From: Parus major
Taxonomy: Eukaryota > Chordata > Aves > Passeriformes > Paridae
Assembly: GCF_001522545.3 (NCBI RefSeq)
Contig: NC_031799.1
Coordinates: forward strand, 38,836,475 to 38,900,474
Reading direction: 5' to 3'
Length of the DNA: 64,000 nucleotides
Shown: positions 49,016-63,533 of the stretch, piece after piece
Position numbering within the stretch: the stretch's first letter is position 1
Layout: each line of letters starts with the position of its first letter
The notes under the pieces: model-generated
Told to the model about the DNA's origin: nothing
Databases searched by the model: none
What the model saw: the letters and a program-made list of their open reading frames with translations, nothing else
Program-made: the position numbers and the translations under genes

Positions 49016-52000
49016 CCTGTTTTATTTGTACTCTTCTGTAGTTCAGCATCCCAGGTCAGGAAAGGGGCACAATTCAGCTCAGTATGGGATAGACTATACA
49101 AAAACACATCCTCCATCTGAAGTCTTTATACTAAAGGTGTGGTAAACAGACACATTTCAAGTGTGTCGTGGTCAGGTCATTATATCTGTGGTCACATTTT
49201 AAAAAAAATTCTTTCTCTTCTTGTCTCTTGCCTTCCCTAGTATTTGTAATATGCCACTTTTTAATCTCAGTATCCATTACTTGTAAAAAGGGAAGTGTGT
49301 ATGACCAATATGTTACCATAATGTATTACTATGTTTTTGCCATCGCCTCAGTTTTCTGTAATTTTTTTTTGTTCCTTTCCTTGTAGCCAATCTCCACCCT
49401 GTTTCTCCTGTCAATACTTATCTCTGTGATGTATTCACATCTGTTTATATGTTTTACCTTGAAGTCACCTGCTTTTTGAGTCTCTCCAGGTCCTTCACAA
49501 AGAATCTAAGTGATCTATCATTTATTTTTTGTTGCATCTTTCATGTTCGTGAAGATGTGGGAATACCAAGCTCCATAGCTTCAGTATCAGTTATCCTACT
49601 GGGAAACATTGTGGGCCATCTAGTAAAAGAATAATTTTACAATGTGCAGTGTTAAAGTAGCTTTGTCCTTTTTTAACTCTCCAGAGTAACCAGATTCAAA
49701 TGACCAGCTGACATGTAATATAGAAAGGCAGTTGTAAGTTATTAATATATTCAGATACTATTTAAAGCCCCAAGCACAAATTAAAATATTTTTACTTATA
49801 AAAAGGTAAGGTATTTTTACGTTTGCATCTCTAAATGTTTAAACTTGAGTCATTGTGACTGTGTAAAACTCTGGTATGATACACTGCAAAGGGTCTCAAA
49901 AACACACATCAGATATTGGTGACAAAATGTGAATTCATGTTCCACTATCTAGACAAGTTAAAGCATGTTTTGATTTGGACTAAATCTGCTGCTGCTGAAA
50001 ATAAAAGGTCTTAGGTCTGAAAATCATTCATATATGCTTCAAATTTATACAAAGATGTTGAATGAAATTCATAATCTGATGCAAATATCATTGTTTGCAA
50101 GTGTTAGAATTTGCCACATTGGCTGTAGTCTGATCTCTGTCACAGACACACTGTGCAGTCATGTTTTCAGAAAAAATAAATAAATACAGTTATTTATGTC
50201 CTGATAAAGCCTTCTGACCTCAAGAATTTGCAAGCTGACATTTCTCATGAGTTTTGCAGTTCAGGTTGTCCTGGCTCTGAACTCCCTAAGCAATTAATGT
50301 ATTTTTTCTGTAGCTCACTGTTCACTAGGATTTGTAGCCACAGTTCATGTCAAATACAGCAATATTTGACTCCCCAGTTGTTTTTAAACAATTTGTAATT
50401 ATCAATTCCACCATAGCTACCAAACTTTTTTTGACTCTGGTCTATCTGTGTGGACAAGAAAGCTGTTTTCCTATTTTCTCCTAAAGCGTTCTTGGAGGGG
50501 ACTGTTCTGAAGTTTGATAGCAGGGATCCAGTCTCACACTGCTTCATGGTTTCAATTGCAATCTCACAGTGTCAAGAAATATATTGTTTGGAGACTTCCA
50601 CTCAGGTGCCTTAAAAATGAAGGAAGGAATTGTTTGATCCTGCCAGACAACTAAATTTGTTGAAGTAGCCTGGGCACAAGAATGCATTTAAACAGTGCTG
50701 GATCTAACTTTAAAAATGTTACTAAAAAAAGCTCCATATAGGCAACATCAAGCTTACCATCAGTTCTTAAATAATGGTGTCAAATGCTACTGAACATGTC
50801 GTTGTATATGTTTAGAATTTTGCTTATTTCTACTGGTACTTAATCTGAAATTTTTCTGAAAACAATATAATTAAAAACATAGAATATGCTTCTTCAAAAA
50901 AGTCTTGAAAACTATTTAAATTATATATTACATTATATTAATTATATTAATTATATTAATTATATTAATTAGATTATCTTGTATTGATTATATTTCTTCT
51001 AGATAAAAAATCATGCAGACCCTGCTCCTCTCATCTAATAGTTCTCTCAAAATAGGCATAACCATTGCTGTTTTTCTGAGAATTACCACACATTATGTTT
51101 CTTGTAAGCCTTGTTTCTCTGGGCTATACATATTTATTCCACTGCTTTCTGTCTGTTATGGTCAAATGAAAGAGAAAGCTGATATTTTGTTTGTATTAAA
51201 ATCTTGCCTAAGTTTAATGAAGATGAACTCTTGTCCCTTTTCTGCTGGAAGAAAAGCCTCTGTGATGTGCAATCAATACAGACTCTTCCCTACCATCCTG
51301 GCAAACAGGCATGCCAGACCAACGCTGAACAGACTTACCCGAGTGTGAAGATAAATTCTAGGTCCTTTGCTCGGTTGATATTGTAAAGTGATTCTCTGAG
51401 CACAAAATTAAAGAGCAGTTTAGGGTGAAAGTAGCAGCAACAGAGGGAAAAAAAAAGGAAATTTACTAAAAAGGTTAAAACAAATTAACTTTGGCTAGTA
51501 ATAAACTTCTCTTAGCTCTTTCTGAAACTGTATAACAGGCTTTGAAATGAAGACTTCCTGCCAGTTTGATCACTTTAGAGCAAGTAATAAGAAAATCCAG
51601 AAGAGCAATCGTAGTTCTCTAGAAGAAATTTTTCTTTCATGGGAATGATGACTTGAGAATTCTTTAGTGTTTCCCCATTACCTTGCCTAAGACAGGCATT
51701 GAACTTTTTTGCCTTCAAAAAGGAGAATTTAATTTATCATGCAACAGACTGTACTGGTCTCACTTTTATAGGATGTCATTATTATAGAAAAGTACTGTTC
51801 TGAAGAACTTTTTCACATGATTATGTACAGTGGAAAAATATCTTTCTCATAAAAGAAGAGAGTCACACTGTGATTCTTATCTTTATCCTGCTTGAAAAGT
51901 GCAGAGCATCTTTTAAGTGTTTCATACATGCTCACATTTTCATGTATATGTTAGTCTTTACTTCATAAATATATAAAATAATGTTGTTTTGAACATCTAA

Positions 52001-52093
52001 GAGCAGAACTAGCTTTAGTAGTAGACAGCAAGCAATCAAAAGAAATTGATTTATTTTTTCATCCACCTTGTCTTTGTTACAGCCTCAAAACTA
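49016..52093. other. AT-rich DNA, no gene recognised
   Basis: No recognised exon or transposon. A 9-base tandem repeat (TATATTAAT, four copies) occurs at about 50933-50971. The frame at 51013-51348 (111 codons) has no known domain. Confidence 0.5.
50933..50971. repeat. Minisatellite-like 9-bp tandem repeat
   Basis: Four consecutive copies of TATATTAAT with a degenerate fifth. Confidence 0.9.
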
Positions 52094-52335
52094 TCATAGA
52101 ATGATAAAATCATAGAATAAGTTGGGTTGGAAAGGACATTAAAATCATCCTGTTCTAACCCACCTGCCATGAACAACTTCCACCAGACCAGATTTTTTAG
52201 ACCCCATTCAGCCTGGCATCAAACACCTCCACAACTTCCTTGGCAAGCTGCTCCTGTGCCTCACCACCCTCCCAGTAAAGAATTTCTTCCTAATACCTAA
52301 TCTAAATCTACTCTCTTTCAGTTTTCCTGAAAAAG
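52094..52335 (-). mobile_element. CR1 3' fragment
   Basis: The 3' tail complement 'catagaatgataaaatcata' begins at about 52097 and is followed by 'agttgggttggaaaggacat', the standard CR1 3' end in reverse. It is lost after about 52335 and forms the left half of a head-to-head pair. Confidence 0.9.
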
Positions 52336-52694
52336 TTTACAGTTAAGTAAACTGATACCAGATACTAAGGATTAAAATAGCTCAAACTACTTAATAAAGG
52401 AGGAAGCATTTTTGGTTTCCAAACAGTAATGAAAGCTGGGGTCTCAGAAATACTTAGTCATGTTTCTCATTACCCTCATGTCTGCAGGGTCAAGTATCAT
52501 GGGCAGAGCAAAGGTAAAACTCTTCTTTGAAAAATCTCCCCACAAGGAGGTTTTGGAGGTTTTGCAGAACCTGTGTATGTTTCTGTTGGCAAGAAACATG
52601 TTGGAGGGGTTCCATAGGAAGGCCAGGAGCACCCTTTCTGTAAAAACATGTGCTGAATGTTGGGTTGCTCAGCCTTTTGAAGGGTCTGACGAGA
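52336..52694. other. Spacer between inverted CR1 copies
   Basis: Unassigned. The part at about 52490-52690 is less AT-rich and reads open on several frames (52460-52702 plus, 52490-52741 minus), but no family is recognised. It may be internal CR1 or LTR sequence. Confidence 0.35.
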
Positions 52695-53040
52695 CAATAT
52701 AGCAGTCTTCCAGTATCTAAAGAGGGCTTTAAAGGAGACATTTTTTTTTTTTTAATCTGGGGCTTTAGAAATGTCTGTAATTATTTTAAACTAAAACATG
52801 CTAGATTTGGGCTAGATAGAAAGAAATTTTTTTCTTAAAAGGGTGGTGAAACACTAGAAGATGTTGCCCAAACAGGTGGTAGATGTCTCATTTGCTGGAA
52901 CCACTCTAGCTCAGGTTGGAAGAAGCTCTGAGCAATCTGATCTAGTCCCTGTCCATGACAGTAATGTTGGACTAGATGACCATTAAAGGTCCCTTCCAGC
53001 CCAAACTATTCTATGATTTAATGATTCTATGATTCTATTA
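52695..53040 (+). mobile_element. CR1 3' fragment with intact 8-bp tail
   Basis: Starts with 'cagtcttccagtatctaaag' near 52702 and continues with 'gggtggtgaaacactagaag' near 52841 and 'ttggactagatgaccattaa' near 52967. It ends with 'cccaaactattctatgattt' and then repeats of ATTCTATG to 53040. An oligo-T run interrupts it near 52741-52753. Orientation is opposite to 52094-52335. Confidence 0.92.
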
Positions 53041-53365
53041 AGCTATGCAGTTGAGTATAGGCTATTATTATATGAAAAAATTTTCCAGGTCCTCCAACTC
53101 ATTACTAGTTTGAGGTTTTTACAGAAAAATCTATATTTATTACAAATTATAAAATACAATTCTATTGTGTGAATAAATATGAAGCTTGTGAGTGAGAAGT
53201 AGGTGAGCAACAGTCTAAGGGAACAATCTCTATTTGCTCTGATATCAAAAAAATAAAAGTGTCAAGTTTTCAGTATTTTGATACTAATATTTGCCCTATA
53301 TATGAACAGAACAGTGGTCTGTAATAATGTGAAAAGTATTATGATGACTGGATTGAACACAATTA

Positions 53366-53836
53366 CAGAATCACCAGTATGCTGAGTTCAAAGGCACCCA
53401 CAAGGGTGATCGAGTCCAGCTCCTGGCCCTGCACAGTACCATCTCTAAGAGTGACAGCCTGTGCTTGAGAACATGCTGAATGCTTCTTGAGCTCTGTCAG
53501 GCTGCTACTGTGGCCACTGCCCTGGGCAGTCTGTTCTAGTGCTCAGCCACCCTCTGGGTGAAGAACCTTTTCCTAATATCCAGCCTAAACCTCCCTGACC
53601 CAACTTCAGGCCATTCCCAGGGGTTCTGTCACTGGTCACCACAGAGATGACATCAGTGCCTGTCCCTCCTCTTCTCCTGATGAAGGAGTTGTAACTGCAG
53701 TGAGATCTGTCCTCAGTCTCCTCTTCATGAGGAACAAATCAACAGACCTCAACAGCTCCTCCTGTGGCTTCCCTTCAAGGACCTTTATCATCTTTGTTGC
53801 CCTTCTTTTTATACTTTCAAATAGCTTAATATCTTC
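53366..53836 (-). mobile_element. CR1 3' fragment
   Basis: Reverse complement of CR1: 'ttacagaatcaccagtatgc' at the left end, then 'aaccttttcctaatatccag' near 53563 and 'agtctcctcttcatgaggaa' near 53715. The 5' part is missing. The 325 bases between this and the preceding CR1 contain nothing recognisable. Confidence 0.88.
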
Positions 53837-56800
53837 CTTATATTGTAGTTATTGTAATCGTATATATTTTTTATAATATCTTCAAATAAATACATTTTTA
53901 AAAATGTGTTAATTAACATTATTATTTTTTCTATTAGTCTAGTTCTATATAGTCTAAAATCTTTCCCTTTTAAACATTTCTTACTAAAGTTAGATTTCCA
54001 AATGAGATTTTTTTAAAAAAAATATAATTTTATTACTATAATTATAATTTATTATTATATTTATTTTTATAATATAATATTATTACTACTAATCTAGGCC
54101 TCTTGAGTATATACCATTGATTTAAGTTTTAGCAGGATCTCCATTTCTCTTTGGAACAAGCAACCTGGAGCAAAAATCTCTGATTTAGGGACCTGTTAAA
54201 CATAAATGCAGTTCATAGGATGATGAAGAAAATGGTTGCTTAATTCAGATTTCTGGAGTTTGAAAAAGCTGAATCAAAACCTTCTTCACAAGAGACAGAA
54301 AAGAAATTAATTTACCCTCAGGCAAACATCTTATGATGACCTAAATTTTATTATTGAGAATAAAATTAATGAACAGAGAGATAATGTAAAGCACTCTGTA
54401 CATGAGTTGTCAAAAGACTACTTTGGGGATATGCCTTTCATGTTACTGTCTAATAATGTTTTTGTTTTTTGAATCCTTTTTAAATTTATTAAGCAAATAT
54501 TACTACCAATGATAGCTTAAAATGAGCTGGATCAAATTTGTAGTAAGTACATTGCACAATAAAAAGTCTTCCAAAGAATAAATTCACTGCTAGGAAAGCC
54601 TTTAAGTTGCATAGATCTCAGAATCTTAAAGGATTTTATGCAAGAAACATTAATTTTAGGGAAAGAAACTCTGCAAGACATTTCCTTCTGCTCAAGTAAC
54701 TATGTATTACAGTTATAATATTGTTAGATCTTAAAGAAATTTAGAGAAATAGCTAAAAAAAAATAATAAATAAATAAATACCAGACATATCAAGAAATAT
54801 TAGGAGGAAATAAGAATAGTATTAATTACTCTTTAAAATATGCTAACTTGGAAAAAGTAGAATTATTATGTCTAAGAATATGCCATATTCCTTGTTAATT
54901 CTGAAAAACATAGTAATTTCTTAGAATGTGATTCATATTACTTCTGTAGTTTTTACTTTCAAGATTGCAATAACTTAAATATAGGTCTTTCTATCAACAT
55001 TTATAATTCTACAGAAGATTCAAGAACAGAAAAAAGTATTAAGTCTATAATAAATGGAAGACATCTGGGTCTCAATTATGAAATTTAATAAATCATATTT
55101 TCTGCACTTTCTTTTAAGATTGTGAAATAAATGTTTTGTTATTAAAAAAAAGGAAAAAGAAAACCCAAGAAATTTTCATAAATATTTTTAGCTATGTCCT
55201 CACTATTTAATTTCAGTGTTATGGATTAATTCCATAATTCCTTTAATAGTTAATTACTGTGATTTCAAGTAATGAAAACTATTTTCCCAACTTTTCATCA
55301 TATGTATATACTGTCTAATAAGTTTTGATATATTTTCATACTGGAAAGGATAAAAATACACCTGTGCTGTGGTACACTAAGAATTTCTCTAATTTAAAAA
55401 AAAAATAAATCTAACCATATATTGGATAATGTAAAAAATTAAAAAAAATCTGAAGTATTGAAAAAAAAATCCAAACAAACAAATAATTTTTTCTAAAAAT
55501 CTTTCTACTGCAGGCCAGAGAAACACAGACAAATTTCAATGTTGTGTTTAAGATCAGAAACCAAGTAACTTTAGATCTGATAATAGAATGTTATTTTTGC
55601 ACTTTCTTCTCTCTCTCCTTCATAGACTTTAGGGAAAATATAATGTGATATTGCAATCAGTGTTACATAGATTATTGCAACAATTATTTTAAATAGTAAT
55701 ATATCAGTCTTAAGGACAAAACTCTGTTTACAAATCCAATCCTAAGTTACAAAATCAAAACCATCAGGATTAATTTAAAGAAATGTCTTAGAGAAATGAA
55801 AGAAAATACTTTTCTTCCAGGTTCAAAGAGAAGAAGAATGGGTCAAGGCATTTACATATAATTTTTAAAATTTGAACAAAACAGAAGACAAGAAATAAAT
55901 GCTTGATTTTCCTTCTGTAGAGTGTCAGTAAGCTTCATATTTGTATTATGTAATGGTAGACATATTTTTGTCTCTCAACTATTCATTTTATAATGCATTT
56001 AAACAAAGTAACAGCCTCCAAAATTAGTCATACAAGCAAGTGAATCTGATAAATTTATTGTTCAATCTTCCTTTTAGGTAGAATATTCAAAACAAATCAA
56101 TCCTAAACACCTTAGAAAGAAGTCAAGACAAACTTTAATGGAACAGTGTACCCATTCCCAGAGGACAGGTGCATTTAGAAGTGCCTTCTCCAGAATGCAC
56201 TGTTTGACTATTAGCTAGATATATTGTACTTCAAAATATTGTGATGTTCTTGTGGCAAAAGGACTGCATTTTTCCCTTCTCAAGTCACTTGGTAAACTCC
56301 TGCAGGCTATAAACAGACTTCCATTTATATTCTCTGAACAGAACTTTCCAGTATTAATAATAATAGTATGTGGTAGAAATAAATATTACTGTGGAAAAAT
56401 GAACTTTTAAGACAAATTTAAAGCATGTAAATTCATCAGTAACTAGTGTTCCAAGCATTCTCAAAGCAGTATATTCTTAACGAAGATTGTGTTTTCAAAA
56501 CACAATTTTCTCTGAAGAGAATATCAGAAATTGAAGGCAAATAAGATTTTCAGTTCTATCATACTACCAATATATGTATTAGAAAATTTTATTACGGTAG
56601 ATAATATAATGTAAAGAGTACATATGATGTATAGGATTATGACTGAGGATGAATTAAGGATGATGAATTAGGGAAAATTTTGTCAAGCTTAGTTCTTATT
56701 TTATATAAAAATAACTTAAAGAGTTGATCTTTAAATTATAAATATTTTAATTTAAGTATTGTACAAAGAAACATAAGATTTATTTAATCTCACATTCAAA

Positions 56801-57305
56801 ACCGCCAAATAAATTGGATTTTAATTTCCTTCCACTCTTTTGAGTCTTGTCATGTTGAAAAGCGTTATAACTCCATTAATCAGTATGAGTTAAAATTAAA
56901 TTAGTTGCATATATACTAATAAATCCTCATGGATTTCCATAAGGAAATGTTGTCCTCTAGCAAAATTGCATTGTTGCCATAAATAAAAATACCATCAAAT
57001 ATCTGTTTAAGGTGCAAAATCTTTTACTGTAGCGATGGGATGCAACTTCCATCACTCTGTCATTCTTTGTTATATTAGAATTCAGTTTTAAAAAGTCTAT
57101 TTTTCTTATGCTTCCTTTGGAGTGTAAAAGAGTAGGTAAATGTCTTTATCTGATTTCTGAGCTGCAGTCACTCATTTTTTTTTCTCCCCCTGTTTTGCTC
57201 TGAGAAAGGAACAGATGTCCAGTGCTGTCAAAATACATGGCTGGATACAGATGTAGATTTGTTATGCCTTACATTTCTTTAATGCATTAGTCTAAATTAG
57301 GTGGG

Positions 57306-57339
<34 letters not shown>

Positions 57340-60300
57340 AAATTTTTAAAAATCCTCTTTAATTTGGCTTTTAAGAAAAAGGTGAAAAAGGTTAGCTGCT
57401 TTGATGAGGCTGTATCTTCACACTGGTCAGGCATGAAAACTCTTGAGAAGCAGATTTGAAGAACGTTGAGTCTGACTAGAGGTTATAAGTTTTCCAGACT
57501 GACTTTCTTTTAAAGTGATCCTAATATTTCTGTAGTTCATGATATCTTGATAGGTGGTTTTGCATTTATATAGGGTTGTGTGCCTTTTAGTTTGCAAATA
57601 TTATACTTGAATTCTAACTTTCTTAGCCAAAAATGTAACTCTGTGTGTAAAGGGATTTCTCAGCTATAAGCCAGCATAAAACTGATTTGATTTCCTAGCC
57701 TTTGTTTACAGTGTCCTGTGGGAAGACATTACCAGTCAGGCAAATTAAATGGAATTAAATTGAATAGTTTTGTAATAAAGGAAGTTTTCATTACATGAGC
57801 TGAAATAATGAGCATATATAGTTTAATATTAATTCCATCATCATAGAGATAAATCTCATTGTAATCTTTAAATCAGATGATAAGATCCTTTGTCTTTATA
57901 TTAAAAGTTATTATAGTTTCTAGTTAAGGGCCACCTGTTCACACTAGCTTTGTAATTGCTTTGATTATCTATTCCTATTGAGTTCAAACAAAGTGAATTT
58001 ATTTTTTAAAAAGGTATTTTAAACTGATTTTGGGTTTAGTTTATAATCACAAATATTAAATATATATTTAATCTTTTAAATATGAAGAAATAACATTTTA
58101 CAGAGTTCCATGCAATGTTATACTCTTTATTATTCTCCTAGTGCTTATTTTTCCCAATTTGTCTTATCTCATCACAACATCCTTGTTTGATTTAAGCTCT
58201 GAGCCTGTCAAAGCTGGTGCACACCTGCATAGCTTTAACTGGAAGTTTGTAAGAATTCCATATGGAATTGCTCAAATAGAAATTTTCTAATTAAATAGGA
58301 AACTCAGTATGGTGGTGAGGAATAGAACCATCTGGCCTCCTGCACTGAGTTGCTCAGTTCTTTGGCAATTGACAGACTAGACCAATTCTTCCCAGTTTAC
58401 CCTCTAACTCTCTAAAACAGTGACACTGAGAGACCTGTCTCTGGAGTCTCTGGGGATATAGGCAGACGGGCAAGAAGGAGCTCCCAGCGCTGTTCTCTGG
58501 TGTCCACAGAAGAACCTGTCCACAGCCCTGTGAGCTGTTCTTCTGTTCCAGCTGATTCTCTGGAGGCAGAGGAACACTTTGAAGCCACAGATTTTGGCTG
58601 TCAGTTTCAGGTACTGGTGCCAGGTCATCCTACAGTACAAAAAATGGTGCTAAGAGACTACTGATTTACCTTGAATGGTGTCCAGTTGAAAAATTAACAA
58701 ACTAAGAAACAAGGAACCAATAACTGTAGATAAGAATTTCAACTATTAAAAACTTGGATATTTGTCCTTGGTGTAATTTCTTTTTCTCCAGTTCTAATTA
58801 TCTCTATCAGTCTACATTTTCCCATTAAAATCAAATGTATTTAGGTGTATTTAGCTGTATGAAATGTACAAATTATGTAACAATTAAATGAAGACAAATG
58901 CTTCAAACTAAATACTAACAAACTAATTTACTGGAAAGTGCACGTAACTTCTAGCTCCCCAACAATAAGAACAACCCTGTTATTTGTAAAGAGATTATCT
59001 AAGATTCAAAAAGCAAAACCAAAATAGACAGGTCCACCTTTTTCCTTCTTTTGCTTCTCAAAGAATTAGTTTGTTACGCGGTAGAAAAATAAGCATGTAC
59101 TTAATACAGAAGAAACAGCTGTAGCAGCACTAAAACTCTTTAACTCTTGTCTTAACTCTTAAAAGGCCTTAATGAAGCCCTTGCATGGGGCTTTTTCAAT
59201 TTTTTGTTATTCATCACAAGAGAGACTTGAGTAATAAATTCAAAACCTTGATTTAGTCACTGACTTCAAGGTGGCATGTATTTCACCACATTTTCTGACA
59301 AAATATGTCAGACTTGTACTGTTTTGAAAGGAGACTGATATATCCCCATCAGTCATAATTCTCTTGAAAGAACTGGATTACTGTGGAAGAAATTTATCAT
59401 AATACAACTTTTGTCCTTGCTTTTCTCCAAATTTTGTGTGCATTAGAAATGTATTCATATTTTAAGTGACTTACACATTTTGGAGACATGTAAATAACAA
59501 TAAATATTTTGCCTCTGTGTTTAAAGTTTACAGGCCATTAACTTGCATTACTGGCATTCCTATATTAGCATATAAGTATTTTGTCATTAATTTGACAAAT
59601 ATATGAGCTAATTTAATTATAACAGCTTCTCTCCTTATATGTGTTATATATTTTTAAGGATTTGTTAAGGATTTGTTGGCATATGATCATTAGTAAGATG
59701 TGTATGTTATACAGGCTAGTAATGTGTGTCTAAAACACTCATCATTTGAACTCTTGCACTTTTCTAATGACAACTAGTCTTAATTTAAAGCCTTAGGCAG
59801 TGGAGATTCTAGAAGGTTCACCTATAAGCTGTTACAGTGATAAACTGGAAAACATTCTTGTCCATACTTGAATTTTCATCCCCTAGTTTTGTCTTCCAGG
59901 AAGTGACTTATTGTGTTCTCCTCTCCTAGACTGAAAAGTTGTGAGAAATTTGTTCCTCATGTGCTTGCTTGTAGCTGCTGGTCACACCATACCTTAAACT
60001 TCTTTTCTACTTATTAAAGAGAACAAATTAAATTTATTAAATATCTTGCTTGTAAAACACCTTTGAGAGGTGAGTCATTACAGGAGCACTCTTCTGAAAC
60101 TGCATCACCTTGATGCAGAAAAAAACCCATAAAAATGTTGCAGTTTTATTTGAATCCTTCTACTGGGTTAATTTTCAAGACATCTGATCAGTGCTATCAG
60201 ATTCTTTTTCAATAAAACTAAACATGCCTTTTTAAATCACTTTCACCCTACTTTATCAAAAAATATTAAAATACTTAAAAGTACTTTCAAAATTGTTTCT

Positions 60301-63300
60301 AAATTTATATGAAATTTAAAGAGAATGACTATCAAGTAGTTCGTGTTTGTTCTTTATTGCAGTCACAGATGTGTTCTTCTCTGCTTCAGTTTTCTATGGA
60401 ATTCACTCAAACTAAGAAAATGCCTGTGTCTTTAGAAGGGTGGGCCACACCTGAATGAACAGTCAGTTATTTAACTAAACTAACTAAAACAGAGGAAAAA
60501 AACTGACACAGTGAGAAGAGCTGCACAGTTGAGGATTTAGGAGACAGAGAGCTGTATGAATAGGGCAAGCCACTGATGAAGAATCAGAGGCAGCTCTGCT
60601 GGTACCCAACATAATACATGGGAACACAAACACATGCACAAAGTCCATTGCTCCTAAATTGCAAGTTTCAGTTTGCAGGCAGAACAGGTGTTGTAAGTAT
60701 TAGGAAATTATATTTATTCTAAAGAAATACACATGCATACATATGCATATATGCATATATATCTGTATGTTTTATGCTTCATTGAAAGTAATATTTATAT
60801 ACAGTGTTTGTTTAATTGATATTATATAGAATACACTTATACATAATTCTATATGAATAACAAATACTGCACATATTACATTACTAACACTGCTATATGT
60901 TAACATTTACAATACTTCTAAAAATTAAGTTAATGAGTTATGATAGAAACTATACTTTTTTTAGAAATGTGCAGGAATTTCAAAATAAAATTCTGAAATA
61001 TATAAACACTTAAGGACAATCAGTATTTTTACTCAAGGAAAAAATATCTTACTGTTATTATTTCAGACATTCCTAGATTTTATTTTTTTTTCTGAGAAAT
61101 GACTGTAGAAGTGGTTGTAACAAAAAAACCTCAACCAACCAAGCCAAAAAGATGCAATTTCTTATAAAGTACTGAACACAGATTTTTCTGCTTCTGAGAA
61201 ATAGGTAACATTTAGCCAGTATTAAATGACTCTTTCAGCATTTCAGCTCAGGGAAAAATTCACACTTAAAAGACACAATAGAAAATGTCATCATGAATTA
61301 ATATTTCTCTGTTTCTCCCCACACCAATCTGTGTAAATTGATATACACATGCACACTACAACATATGTGAAAATAAATACATACTGTGACATTCCAATTA
61401 AATAACTAGTGAGATATTTAAAAGACTTGAGGTTTAGAGGATGGTGTCAGTCAATATTCTAGTGAGGATTAAAGGTTGATTCTCACATTCTTCCTTAAAT
61501 ACAATACATCAAGTGAAAGACTATTGTAATTTTCATCATTGTTAGGCTAAAATGCTTGACAATTACTGAAAATGACAGTAGCTCAAAAAAACCCCAAGAG
61601 CAAAACAAAGTGAAAAAGCAACCTGTAATAGGTTTGGAGAAAATTTACTTAGAAATATGAGACTCATATAAGGAAAAGTCAGCTGGATAAGGAGAAAAGG
61701 GAAAGATGAAGATATTATCATCTATGAGAGTCAAGGATAGATGCTAACTGAAAGGAAGCAAAATAAGGATGAAATAAGTGGCTCTATGACAAATTATATA
61801 TGAAGTGAATCTACGATATATTATCCTGAAGGAGATGGCAGAGGTTTCTAAAGCAAAATGAAAGAGTATGTCTGTGAGCAGAAAAATTCAACATTGTCTT
61901 CTAAGAAAGTTTTATTTAATGCAACATGGTAACACAAAGGAGCTGCCGCACATGAGCTCTGAATGATATGTTAAAGTACAGGACAGAAAAGAGGACAAAT
62001 CAATGAGCTGCAACCACTATGGCAAGCCACAGAGATACATCAGGAAAGTGTTTAACTATTACTGAAGAGGGTCAGAAAGTTTCATAGAGCAACCTCTCAG
62101 CCACAGCTGGGAAAACTATAAGCATTGTTGCACACAAGAAATAAAAGAAAAGAAAGCTATTTCCTCTGAGATTGCTTCAAACTAGAATCAAAGGGTCTCA
62201 TTTAACAGCTGTGTAGAGAATAAATCATTCTCTCTTTTATCTTTTTAAGTGCACTAGAAGATGCATTGGGCCCTCCAGAGAGAAGTAATGATCAGAACTG
62301 GGGAAAAAGCCCTCTAAACACTTGTAATACTGCTTGTGATCATAGTTTTAGCATTGATTTTAGGAATAGGGATTTTGGTCCTTTGACAGATGTTACACTG
62401 ACAAGAAATTTTTTCTGAAACATTGTTTTTATAACAAAACAGCTTTCTACTTATCCTTCCCTTTCTTACATTCTTCCCTTCAGAACCACCTAAATAGCTG
62501 CTGAATAATTAACACAGTAGCAGCTGTATAATTAACAACTTCTCCTGTATTTACAAGGAAATTGTGGAGCCTGCCCCCTTGACTGTGGAACTTTAGGACC
62601 CATCTAACAGTAATAAAATTGAACAGGATTTCATAGAAACACTATGGAAAGGGAATCCTACCTGTTATGTTCCTGTTTATGGAAACCAAGTAATTTCTGG
62701 CTTTTAATATACACTATCTTTAGAAACATGACACTGCTGCAGAAGAACAATGAGTTACATGTACAGCACCAAATCGCCTTATATTCAGTCAATAAATTCC
62801 ACGTGATCCTACCTCTTACTTCATGTGTGATGTGCGATATCTGATTAATAACTAAAATCTCTCTAAGACATGCAAAAGGATTAACACCAACAACATGGTA
62901 AGAGTTATCATCTCCCTGCTTCTTCCTCCACAAATTCTCACTGAATTCCAAGGTTTTGACTGGCTTTTTGTATAAACCTAGATGATAAGGGGGCTAATGT
63001 ATATGTCTCAAACACTTATATTTGGATGGCAGTGGAGACAGTCAAGAATATTTGGTAATAACAGCCAAGGATTGTTGATAACAACACGTGAGAAATTACA
63101 GGATGTGGCTGGAGACGTGGGCCACACAAGTGGGGCAGCACTTTTCCAGGACAAAATAAGCCTAGAAGAGTACAGTGAAAGTGCAGGAATGAGGCCAATT
63201 AGTGGGCATGGGCAATCAAAGGCTTCTGAAGACTTCGAACCTATTTCTGGAAAGGCTGAAAAGAATGGACAGTGCATGATAATGAATCTGTATAGAAAGT

Positions 63301-63447
63301 TAGACAATTGTCTCCAGGGCAGAGTAAAAATTTACCTAGAAAAAGGTATACCCACAGGGCCTGGGCATACATGCAACCCCAATACCATGCACTTCCCATC
63401 AGGGGACGACACCGGAGGCAGAACACTGGTGATAACTAGTGATTTAT
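53837..63447. other. AT-rich DNA, no gene recognised
   Basis: Nearly 10 kb, the most AT-rich part of the window, with AT tracts (about 54010-54090) and an AAAT run at 54755-54780. The patches at 58404-58640 and 63000-63430 are less AT-rich and may be LTR remnants, but I could not assign them. The open frames there (58404-58640, 62658-62951, 63008-63307, all minus) show no known domain. Confidence 0.5.
57306..57337. repeat. Poly-A run (32)
   Basis: Thirty-two A bases in a row followed by AT-rich sequence. Nothing to the left looks like a retroposed transcript, so it may simply be a mononucleotide microsatellite. Confidence 0.95.
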
Positions 63448-63533
63448 TTCCTTCCTTCCTTCCTTCCTTCCTTCCTTCCTTCCTTCCTTCCTTCCTTCCT
63501 TCCTTCCTTCCTTCCTTCCTTCCTTCCTTCCTT
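63448..63533. repeat. TTCC microsatellite ending at a gap
   Basis: About 21 perfect TTCC units that run straight into undetermined bases. The true length is unknown. Confidence 0.97.
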
